Translations under genes and position numbers: made by a program | Notes under the pieces: model-generated | Databases searched by the model: none | The model's input: the letters and a program-made list of their open reading frames with translations, nothing else | Told to the model about the DNA's origin: nothing | Source of the DNA: Vibrio japonicus | GTDB lineage: Bacteria; Pseudomonadota; Gammaproteobacteria; Enterobacterales; Vibrionaceae | Direction of reading: 5' to 3' | Assembly (NCBI RefSeq): GCF_024582835.1 | Contig: NZ_CP102096.1 | Span: 310,001-374,000 of the forward strand | Length of the DNA: 64,000 nt | Shown here: positions 1 to 6,653 of the stretch, piece by piece | How positions within the stretch are numbered: the first letter of the stretch is position 1 | Layout of the letters: each line of letters starts with the position of its first letter

Positions 1-42
1 CATTGCAATTAAAAACAGAAGTATGTGTTTTATCTTCATCAT
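1..42 (-). CDS. Start of an exported protein, cut by window edge
   Basis: Reading leftwards from base 42, two ATG codons in a row open a frame that begins MMKIKHILLFLIAM and runs off the window. A short positive stretch followed by hydrophobic residues is the start of a signal peptide or membrane anchor. It starts one base before the permease gene ends its frame, so it is the next gene of the same zinc-uptake operon. In vibrios this position usually holds a small exported protein (DUF3299 type), but too little is visible to assign a family. Confidence 0.55.
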   Translation of the reverse strand, partial: MMKIKHILLFLIAM

Positions 43-1302
43 TTATACCCGAATTGTCATACCGTCGCTTAGGGATTGTTTGTAGGCTCTAAAAGCTGGA
101 ATAAACCCAATTACTGTACCTGCAAGCTGAACTAAACCAAGCAGAGAAAGTTCGTAATTGGATAACGTTATTGTGGACAGGTTAATACCATAATTTTGCT
201 GAATTATAGGTGAAGCCAGTGCAAGGATTAAATAAAGTGCGAGCGTACCGACAACAATGCCAATGAAGGTCAAACTGCTCGCTTCCAAAATTAACAGTGA
301 GAATACGTGTTTTGGTCTGGCTCCCATTGCTCGCAGAATTGCCATTTCACGGCGTCGTTCCTGCAAACTGGTGAGTAGGCTAGACAACATGCCAAGCAGT
401 CCTGCAATGACGACAAACACGGAGACTGCCATCAACGCTTGTTCGGCCACAGACATCATACCCCAAAGCTCATGCAACGCGACGCCAGGTAAAATCGCGC
501 TTAGTGGCTCTTTGTTATAGGTATTAATTTGTCGTTGTAACGCGAAGGTTTGGATTTTAGATTTTAGCCCTAGCATCATCGCAGTGATTTGTTTGGGTTC
601 GAAGTCCATCGCCTTAAGCTGGTAGGCTTCGGGATTATTGCCAAGATTGGCACCAGATTCCCAGCCGACATGAATCGCTTCAATGGCTTCTAAAGAAACG
701 TGTACTGTTTTGTCGACGGGTGTTCCTGTCGGAGCCAATATGCCCACCACCTTGAAAGGTAAGTTGTCGTGGCGGCTGAATCCTACGTCACTGATACCGT
801 GAGCGATGATGATTTCACTGCCAATCTCATAGCCTAACTGCTTAGCAACATCAGCCCCGAGAACGGTTTCAAACAATCTATTAAATTCTTTGCCTTGTGA
901 AAAAGCGAGATTCTGCTTTTGACCATATCGGTAATGTTCAAAGTAGCTATGGTTGGTTCCCATGACTCTAAAGCCTTTGTGGGAGTCCCCTAAAGAAATT
1001 GGAATAGCCCATTTTACCGCGCGATGCTGGCTAAATTCCTGATAGCTTTTCCAGTCTATGTTGTTGGTGGCGTTACCGATTCTAAATACGGAGTAGAGCA
1101 GTAAATTGACTTGTCCGGAACGACCCCCAACGATCAAATCTGTGCCGGAGATGGTGTTTGCGAAGCTGCTTTTCGCTTGGGTTCGTATACGCTCGACGCC
1201 AAGTAACAAGATCACAGAAATTGCCACGGTAAGGATCGATAAAATGGCGGTCACTTTACGGTTGCGTGCGCTTTTCCAAGCTAGGGATAACGTTGGCGTC
1301 AT
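43..1302 (-). CDS. ABC transporter permease, FtsX/MacB-like (zrg zinc-uptake operon)
   Basis: This 419-residue inner-membrane protein has the MacB/FtsX layout. There is one N-terminal membrane segment (about residues 17-36), a large periplasmic domain (about 40-270), then three membrane segments (about 287-312, 335-362, 385-410). The cytoplasmic ERRREMAILRAMGA loop typical of FtsX-domain permeases sits near residues 316-330. Its start codon overlaps the end of the ATPase gene by four bases, so the two are translationally coupled and form one ABC unit. In V. cholerae the equivalent Zur-regulated operon (zrgABCDE) is a second zinc importer beside ZnuABC. FtsX-type permeases often do mechanical work rather than classic import, so the precise role is inferred from context. 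The individual zrg letter for this gene is not certain. Confidence 0.8.
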   Translation of the reverse strand: MTPTLSLAWKSARNRKVTAILSILTVAISVILLLGVERIRTQAKSSFANTISGTDLIVGGRSGQVNLLLYSVFRIGNATNNIDWKSYQEFSQHRAVKWAIPISLGDSHKGFRVMGTNHSYFEHYRYGQKQNLAFSQGKEFNRLFETVLGADVAKQLGYEIGSEIIIAHGISDVGFSRHDNLPFKVVGILAPTGTPVDKTVHVSLEAIEAIHVGWESGANLGNNPEAYQLKAMDFEPKQITAMMLGLKSKIQTFALQRQINTYNKEPLSAILPGVALHELWGMMSVAEQALMAVSVFVVIAGLLGMLSSLLTSLQERRREMAILRAMGARPKHVFSLLILEASSLTFIGIVVGTLALYLILALASPIIQQNYGINLSTITLSNYELSLLGLVQLAGTVIGFIPAFRAYKQSLSDGMTIRV

Positions 1303-2006
1303 TGTTTGCCTCCTGCTTGGTTGATCTCTCTCAGATCGACACTGCGATCAAACAGAGGCTCTAAGGTTGGATCGTGGCTAACAAATATCAGCGTAGAATT
1401 GGCGTGATTGACTTGATCTAGGAGTAGCTCAATAAATGCGGTCCGGTTGTCATAGTCCAGAGACGATGTGGGTTCATCAGCAATGATCAATTTTGGTTTG
1501 CCGATTAATGCACGCGCGGCCGCTACTCTCTGTTGTTGCCCGATACTGAGTTCTACGACAGGTTTGTTCATTAAAGATTCGGAGAGGTGAAGTTTATCGA
1601 GCAACGTTTTTGCTTGGTCTCGTAAGTCGCCTGAAACCTGTGAGCGTCGTTTCTTGGAAAATTGGCACGGAAGAATCACATTCTCAATGACGCTGAGATA
1701 AGGCAATAGGTTAAATTGCTGAAATATATAGCCAATATGGTCAGCTCGAAACTTATCTCTGTTGCTGCCAGATAAGTCCGAAAGGCTTTGGTTTAGTACT
1801 TTTACTTTTCCTTCTGTCGCTGTGTTGATACCGGTAAGAAGGCTGAGTAACGTTGATTTTCCACAACCACTAGGCCCTTTTACAAACAGGTGTTCACCCT
1901 GTTGGAATTGTAGATGAGGGATAGCAAGTGTCGGAGAGTCATTACCGGGCCAGGTAAACGCGACCTGGCTTAATTCGATAACAGGTGGTGGGTTATTGGT
2001 GTCCAT
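1299..2006 (-). CDS. ABC transporter ATP-binding protein (zrg zinc-uptake operon)
   Basis: This 235-residue ABC ATPase of the LolD/MacB group powers the permease encoded next to it. Walker A GPSGCGKS is at residues 44-51. A variant signature LSIGQQQR precedes the Walker B segment LIIADEPTSSLD, and a switch histidine follows in IFVSHD. The start is set at the ATG of MDTNN because a GGAA ribosome site lies six bases upstream. An in-frame TTG four codons earlier lacks this. The gene follows zrgA after a terminator-like hairpin and overlaps the permease by four bases. The second residue of the usual signature glycine pair is isoleucine (LSIGQ), a change also seen in active ABC proteins. Confidence 0.85.
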   Translation of the reverse strand: MDTNNPPPVIELSQVAFTWPGNDSPTLAIPHLQFQQGEHLFVKGPSGCGKSTLLSLLTGINTATEGKVKVLNQSLSDLSGSNRDKFRADHIGYIFQQFNLLPYLSVIENVILPCQFSKKRRSQVSGDLRDQAKTLLDKLHLSESLMNKPVVELSIGQQQRVAAARALIGKPKLIIADEPTSSLDYDNRTAFIELLLDQVNHANSTLIFVSHDPTLEPLFDRSVDLREINQAGGKQ

Positions 2007-2029
2007 AGCGTATTCCAATCACAGAAAAA

Positions 2030-2054
2030 GCGGCTTGGCTAAGTACCAAGCCGC
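2030..2054 (-). terminator. Intercistronic terminator-like hairpin after zrgA
   Basis: A perfect nine-base stem (GCGGCTTGG / CCAAGCCGC) with a seven-base loop is followed on the minus strand by TTTTT. It sits between the zrgA stop and the ATPase start inside the zinc-uptake operon. It probably acts as a partial terminator or 3' stabiliser that makes zrgA more abundant than the ABC genes. Confidence 0.75.
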
Positions 2055-2062
2055 AGTGCCTT

Positions 2063-2698
2063 TTATAGAGAAATGATGTTGTTGTTTTTATCTAGGCGTG
2101 ATGAAGCCTGCTTAGTTTCAGTTAATAGGTTCATTTTGATTGCTTCGGTGGTCGGGAATCGCTCGAACCATGAAGTACTGATCGTTTTTAGCTGAGTAAT
2201 ATTTTCACACTGGTAGTGGTACTCGACAGTAAACTCACCATGATCTGAATGCTCATGATGTTCATCGTGGCCTTCTTTATGGTCATGATGATTTTCATGC
2301 TCTTCGTGCTTGTGATCATGGTGCTCATCGCTATGATCTTCGTGGTCGTGGTCGTGGTCGTGGTCGTCATCCTCTCCGAGTGTATGAGACACGACTTGGT
2401 GCTTCACGCTGCAACCTGCTTCTTCTGCGAGGGTGAAAATAGCACTCGCATCGCTTAGATGAACTTCTGCTTGTTTTAATGTATGGCGTTGTTCATCTGT
2501 TGTTGGGGCATGCTCAAAGCCAACCACATCTGCACCTGGAGCGGTAATTTCAAACAGAATCTCAGCGCCATCTTGTGCGATGTTGAGTTCTACTTCCCCA
2601 TGGACATGGGCATCATGTTGACGAAAGTTTTCTTCAGCAGCGACAGAGTGGCTCAGTGTTAGTGCGATAAGCGCAGCAAGTGGTGAATACTTGTTCAT
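2063..2698 (-). CDS. zrgA: Histidine-rich periplasmic zinc uptake protein ZrgA (DUF2796)
   Basis: This 211-residue exported protein has a signal peptide (residues 1-21, ending SVAA). After a conserved N-terminal domain comes a run rich in His, Asp and Glu (about 109-154, with 18 histidines), then a C-terminal DUF2796 part. Such a stretch is expected to bind several zinc ions in the periplasm and hand them to the ABC unit encoded downstream. The start was placed at MNKYS, giving a clean signal peptide. An upstream in-frame extension of 15 residues would spoil it. The family is named ZrgA after the V. cholerae system, where the operon is repressed by Zur. Four copies of a six-base repeat encode part of the Asp-His run and could vary in number. 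Confidence 0.87.
   Translation of the reverse strand: MNKYSPLAALIALTLSHSVAAEENFRQHDAHVHGEVELNIAQDGAEILFEITAPGADVVGFEHAPTTDEQRHTLKQAEVHLSDASAIFTLAEEAGCSVKHQVVSHTLGEDDDHDHDHDHEDHSDEHHDHKHEEHENHHDHKEGHDEHHEHSDHGEFTVEYHYQCENITQLKTISTSWFERFPTTEAIKMNLLTETKQASSRLDKNNNIISL
2341..2367 (-). repeat. Hexanucleotide tandem repeat inside zrgA
   Basis: About four tandem copies of CGTGGT (+ strand) encode the alternating Asp-His run of ZrgA. The unit is a multiple of three, so copy-number change would add or remove His-Asp pairs without breaking the frame. Confidence 0.8.
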
Positions 2699-2767
2699 TT
2701 TAAATCCTAAATACAATCTTAAAGTTGAGAAATATCGCTCCAACGGATTCGGAGCTTAGTCAGTGGA

Positions 2768-3067
2768 TCAAGTGTTAAGATGATTAGGCGGTGAGCGTGC
2801 CTGATAGGCAAATGCGTTTATGGTGGAACATTGGTACTCCTCACCTTTTATAAAGAGATCAGGCAGTGATGAGTCTGGCGTAGAAACAGTGGCGGCGCTG
2901 GCACCATGCTGCGCACAAGAAAAGAGTTGGCAATGGTGCTCATGGTGTTGAGCTGGAGAAAGATCATATTGGTGGTCAACAAAGGCGACATCCATCCATA
3001 GCGTCAACATAACACAGCACAGTGCTATAACGGTGAAGCGGCATGAATGTAGGCGTAGCGTAGACAC
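2768..3067 (-). CDS. Small DUF2607-type membrane or exported protein, first gene after the Zur operator
   Basis: This 99-residue protein has a hydrophobic N-terminal segment (about residues 11-30), then a His/Cys cluster HHEHHCQLFSC (41-51) and a polar C-terminus. It resembles the DUF2607 family found in vibrio zinc operons. No enzymatic motif is visible. The metal-binding look of the cluster and its position directly behind the Zur-like operator and just ahead of zrgA suggest a role in zinc handling or sensing in the periplasm or membrane. The gap to zrgA is about 70 bases with no terminator, so both genes are probably cotranscribed. The family assignment is from memory of similar sequences and the function is inferred from context. 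Confidence 0.7.
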   Translation of the reverse strand: MSTLRLHSCRFTVIALCCVMLTLWMDVAFVDHQYDLSPAQHHEHHCQLFSCAQHGASAATVSTPDSSLPDLFIKGEEYQCSTINAFAYQARSPPNHLNT

Positions 3068-3092
3068 AACCAGTAAAGCTCAAATAAATAAA

Positions 3093-3117
3093 GGAACTGT
3101 TATGTTATAACAATTCC
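3093..3117. promoter_or_regulatory. Zur-like operator of the zinc-uptake operon
   Basis: A 25-base near-perfect inverted repeat has arms GGAA-TGTTAT and ATAACA-TTCC. Its core TGTTATGTTATAACA closely matches the gammaproteobacterial Zur box (GTTATA-TATAAC type). It lies 26-50 bases upstream of the first gene of the operon, where bound repressor would cover the promoter. Zinc-loaded Zur repression is therefore expected. Confidence 0.8.
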
Positions 3118-3143
3118 CTTATCAACGCGAAACGCATTTGTGA

Positions 3144-3695
3144 TCAGATGTTATCTGAAATTAGTCCAAGCACTTGTTTCACTTCACTTTCATTAAGCGC
3201 GCCTTCTTTTACGAACAGCACTTTGCCTTGTTTATCTTGGACAATGATCGTGGAAGACTCTGGAGTTAGATCCCAAGTTTTTGCCACTGTCCCGTTTTCG
3301 TCAAGCACCATGGAAGACCAGGGAAATGCTTGTTTACTGTCTTCAGCGGAAGATTTTACGAAAGAGCCAGTGCCCCAGATCGCATCATCTTGGTTGATGA
3401 TGGATGTAGTTTGATAGCTCTGCTGAGGGAACTTTGCGGCTGTAATCGCAGCCATCAGTGGTGCGTTCATTTCTTTAGCGCTGCTTCTTCCTGCGATAGC
3501 GTGGATGACTCGTACTTTCCCTTTCAAGCTTTGACTCGACCATTTTTGGTAAGCGGTTGAGTCATCTTGAATGATTATCTCACCATGTTCTTGAATGACA
3601 ACGCTGGGTAGTGCGTTACCTAGAGAGATGTTGTGTGCTGATGCAAACGTTGGAGAGCATGCAATAGCAAGAGCGATTAACGTTTTAGTTTTCAT
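3144..3695 (-). CDS. ytfJ: YtfJ family periplasmic thioredoxin-fold protein
   Basis: This 183-residue protein has a signal peptide (about residues 1-20, MKTKTLIALAIACS...ASA) and a body matching the YtfJ family, a thioredoxin-like fold without a visible CxxC pair. Its biochemical role is unknown. The protein is small, soluble and periplasmic. The start has a good ribosome site (AAAGGA). In E. coli ytfJ and ytfK are divergent neighbours, and the same holds here, with ytfK starting 205 bases away on the other strand. The zinc operon follows on the same strand but has its own operator, so ytfJ is probably a separate unit. Confidence 0.82.
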   Translation of the reverse strand: MKTKTLIALAIACSPTFASAHNISLGNALPSVVIQEHGEIIIQDDSTAYQKWSSQSLKGKVRVIHAIAGRSSAKEMNAPLMAAITAAKFPQQSYQTTSIINQDDAIWGTGSFVKSSAEDSKQAFPWSSMVLDENGTVAKTWDLTPESSTIIVQDKQGKVLFVKEGALNESEVKQVLGLISDNI

Positions 3696-3900
3696 TGTTA
3701 TGGTCCTTTTCTATTAGCGCGAAAAGTATATAACGATTTTTGACAAAGTGTTGCTTATGAACGTCGTTGGGTGAAGCGGTACAATGTTTTTTAACAAAAA
3801 TTATACATTTGAAATGATTACAGTATAATATCCCAATAGCTCAAGGATTAGAGCACTTGTCTAACAACAAGAAAATAACAAATGGATATTGGAGTCGCTT

Positions 3901-4101
3901 ATGCTGCGCGAATTTACTGCTTACAGACCACGCCAAGTGGCGCGATTTGTTAAGACACTATTTAAAGGTCAGTTTACTATTGAGGGAATTGGCGAATTCT
4001 CGTTTGATAACGGGAAGGTGCTCGTGCCGGATGTGAGTAATCGTCAGATGCTCATCACGTACAAAGAGATTAACCAAGAAATCAAGGCATTATCTGCCTG
4101 A
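3901..4101 (+). CDS. ytfK: YtfK family protein (DUF1107), stringent-response modulator
   Basis: This 66-residue protein matches E. coli YtfK (DUF1107) along its length: RPRQVARFVKTLF, then FDNGKVLVPDV, then a helical tail. In E. coli YtfK interacts with SpoT and pushes it toward (p)ppGpp synthesis under phosphate or fatty-acid starvation. The start is the ATG at 3901, with GGAG six bases upstream. A TTG four codons earlier is in frame but overlaps that ribosome site. A TATAAT sequence at 3824-3829 may be its -10 box. A bidirectional terminator follows between it and msrA. The assignment is from sequence similarity plus conserved order; the function in this organism is inferred. Confidence 0.82.
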   Translation: MLREFTAYRPRQVARFVKTLFKGQFTIEGIGEFSFDNGKVLVPDVSNRQMLITYKEINQEIKALSA

Positions 4102-4135
4102 TGAGATGAGTTAACATTGGTTAACCCCAAACATT

Positions 4136-4166
4136 GAAAAAGTCGCCGAACATGGCGACTTTTTTC
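4136..4166. terminator. Bidirectional terminator between ytfK and msrA
   Basis: The stem AAGTCGCC / GGCGACTT with a six-base loop is flanked by A and T runs on both sides. It can end transcripts from the convergent ytfK and msrA genes. Confidence 0.88.
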
Positions 4167-4195
4167 ATAGGGGCTTAACTTATCCCGAGCTGAGG

Positions 4196-4819
4196 TTACT
4201 TACTCGGAGGGAAACAGACACCTGTTCCACCTAAACCGCAGTATCCTTCTGGATTCTTAGCTAAGTATTGCTGGTGGTAATTTTCTGCATAGTAGTAAGG
4301 GCCTGCGTGCTGAACTTCTGTGGTGATTTGTGACTCGCCGAGTAACTCTTGGTACGCTTGCTTCGTTTTCTCTACCACTTGAGCTTGCTCATCGCTATAC
4401 ACATAGATAGCTGAACGGTATTGAGTCCCCAGATCATTACCCTGACGCATACCCTGTGTCGGATCGTGTCTTTCCCAAAACCTTTTTAGCAGTTCTTCAA
4501 GGCTTATCACAGAAGGGTCGAAGACAACTCGCACGACTTCTGTGTGACCGGTTTGACCTGTGCATACTTCCTCATAGGTCGGGTTTTTTGTGTATCCGCC
4601 AGCATAGCCAACGGATGTGCTGATCACGCCTTCTAGCTGCCAAAATAGCCTTTCTGCACCCCAAAAGCAGCCCAATCCAAAGAGAATCTTATCTTGGCCC
4701 ATTTCCGGTTCAGCAGTCAGACTAGATTGATTGACGAAGTGAGTGTCATCCAAAGGCATGGGAGCATCGCGTCCGGGCAGGGCTTCTTCTCGGGTGATCA
4801 TGTTTTGTTTATTGAGCAT
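4196..4819 (-). CDS. msrA: Peptide methionine sulfoxide reductase MsrA
   Basis: This 207-residue cytoplasmic enzyme reduces methionine-S-sulfoxide in proteins and free methionine, using thioredoxin. The catalytic motif GCFWG places the nucleophilic cysteine at residue 51. The conserved [15 protein letters not shown] and [19 protein letters not shown] blocks follow. The C-terminal part carries the glycine-rich [14 protein letters not shown] segment with the resolving cysteines. The length and the N-terminal extension ([15 protein letters not shown]) match the long E. coli form. It lies divergent from tamA, as in E. coli, with about 118 bases between the start codons. Confidence 0.96.
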   Translation of the reverse strand: MLNKQNMITREEALPGRDAPMPLDDTHFVNQSSLTAEPEMGQDKILFGLGCFWGAERLFWQLEGVISTSVGYAGGYTKNPTYEEVCTGQTGHTEVVRVVFDPSVISLEELLKRFWERHDPTQGMRQGNDLGTQYRSAIYVYSDEQAQVVEKTKQAYQELLGESQITTEVQHAGPYYYAENYHQQYLAKNPEGYCGLGGTGVCFPPSK

Positions 4820-4937
4820 CTTTGCATTCCTTGATGATTTAATTTATGAACAGACCGCCTAATTGACTTTTTTCATACAGACTTATTAATTTTCAAGCGG
4901 TATTATTCCGTAATCAGATATAGATAGATAATTAAGC

Positions 4938-6653
4938 ATGTTACGAAAACCATTACCACTTTTGATTGCATTTCTACTTTCTCCAACATTAGCTCATGCC
5001 GAAGAAGTTGATCTTACAATCAAGGGTCTCAAAGGTAGTGCAGAAGACAACGTTGACGCTTACTTATCATCGATTCCTCCCGAAGAATACCGAACCGATT
5101 TACGTTTTCAAGCCAGAGTCCAGCGTATTATTACCGAGGCTTTAAATGCCGTAGGTTATTATCACCCTACGTTTAAATTTGAAGTGTCTGAGCAGAATAA
5201 TGAATTGATTGTCACTGTGAATAGAGGCAAGCCACTGATTATCAAAGAGGCAGACATTCAAATTTCAGGTGAGGCTGAAGGCGATGTTGATTTTATTCTG
5301 CTTGTAAAAAACAGCAAGCTGACAAAAGGCAGACGCTTGAATCATGGAGACTATGACTCTCTAAAGTCGAAAATACGTAACCTTGCTTTGCAGAAAGGTT
5401 ATTTCGATGGCAGTTATTCTATGACGCGTTTAGAAGTGTCTCCAGATCTTAATCAGGCATTTGTACGTTTGCATTTCGACAGTGGTATTCGATACCACTT
5501 TGGAGAACATCAGATCACGGGAAGCCAAATCAAGCTCGATCGTGTCGAGTCCCTGGCTCCATTCGAGCAAGGTGATCCTTACCTTGTTTCTAGCGTTGGC
5601 GAATTCAACCAAAACCTATCGAATTCAGATTGGTTCTCATCGGTCTTGGTGGAACCTGATTTGTCTTATCTGGGGCAGGGGCGAGAGCTACCAATGAAAG
5701 TGTCTGTGGAACCTCAAGCACGAAATCAATTAGAAACAGGTTTAGGTTACTCAACGGATGTCGGTGTCCGAGGTTCATTAAAATGGAAGAAACCATGGGT
5801 GAATAGCCGTGGTCACAGTATCAATAGTAGCCTTGAACTGTCTAAACCAGAGCAAACGATCACGGCCAGTTACCGAATTCCTCAGTCGGACGCTCTCAAC
5901 GATTACTACAGTATCAACTATGGGCTAAAAAACCTTGATAAGCGTGATACGAAGAGTTTGGAGTCCAATATTTCAGTTGGTCGAACGCAGAGATTGGAGA
6001 ATGGCTGGAACCGAACGGTCTTTATACGCTACCTACTAGAAAACTTTGAACAAGGTCTACAGGATGATAGTTCTCAGTTTTTATTCGGGGGCATTTCATT
6101 CGCCCGAAGTCGCATCCGTGGTGGCGCGATGCCACATTGGGGAGATAGCCAGCAGATCACTTTAGAGTATGGTGATCCTAGTGCACTATCTGAAACACGC
6201 GTGACACGTGTTATGGGTGGAATGAAGTGGATTCGCAGTGCGGGAGAAAACCATCGAGGGTTATTCCGTATCGATGGCGCGGCAAACTTTGCAGAAGATT
6301 ACGATAAACTTTCGCCTTCTTTGCGTTTTTTCGCTGGTGGTGACAATAACCTGCGTGGTTATGGTTACGAATCTATTTCCCCTCTCGATGAAAGTGGCTC
6401 GTTAACGGGTGCTAAGTACATGCTTACGACTTCCCTGGAGTATCAATACCGGCTTTACGGAAACTGGTGGGGAGCCGTTTTTTATGACTACGGTGACGCG
6501 TTTGACGATCAGCCAGATTTTAAACGTGGTACGGGTGCAGGTATCCGCTGGGCATCGCCAGTTGGCCCAATCCGCTTAGATTTCGCATGGGGTCTTGATC
6601 AAGAACCTGTGAGCGAGTACAGAATTCACTTCACCTTGGGGCCTGAGCTATGA
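4938..6653 (+). CDS. tamA: TamA, outer-membrane subunit of the translocation and assembly module
   Basis: This 571-residue Omp85-family protein has a signal peptide ending near residue 21 (LAHA), three POTRA domains (about 25-265) and a C-terminal 16-strand barrel. The barrel's conserved loop motif LRGY is at residues 472-475. The chain ends in strand-like HFTLGPEL. With TamB it forms a trans-envelope complex that inserts some autotransporters and takes part in phospholipid transport to the outer membrane. The stop overlaps the tamB start (ATGA), so the two are coupled. The order msrA / tamA-tamB-ytfP-ppa-fbp-mpl is the same as in E. coli. Confidence 0.94.
   Translation: MLRKPLPLLIAFLLSPTLAHAEEVDLTIKGLKGSAEDNVDAYLSSIPPEEYRTDLRFQARVQRIITEALNAVGYYHPTFKFEVSEQNNELIVTVNRGKPLIIKEADIQISGEAEGDVDFILLVKNSKLTKGRRLNHGDYDSLKSKIRNLALQKGYFDGSYSMTRLEVSPDLNQAFVRLHFDSGIRYHFGEHQITGSQIKLDRVESLAPFEQGDPYLVSSVGEFNQNLSNSDWFSSVLVEPDLSYLGQGRELPMKVSVEPQARNQLETGLGYSTDVGVRGSLKWKKPWVNSRGHSINSSLELSKPEQTITASYRIPQSDALNDYYSINYGLKNLDKRDTKSLESNISVGRTQRLENGWNRTVFIRYLLENFEQGLQDDSSQFLFGGISFARSRIRGGAMPHWGDSQQITLEYGDPSALSETRVTRVMGGMKWIRSAGENHRGLFRIDGAANFAEDYDKLSPSLRFFAGGDNNLRGYGYESISPLDESGSLTGAKYMLTTSLEYQYRLYGNWWGAVFYDYGDAFDDQPDFKRGTGAGIRWASPVGPIRLDFAWGLDQEPVSEYRIHFTLGPEL

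Noticed and set aside
2249..2458. Plus-strand open frame rich in Val, Met and Phe
   Set aside because: It is the antisense of the His/Asp-rich part of zrgA and owes its openness to the GAC-CAC repeat. No ribosome site or family match.
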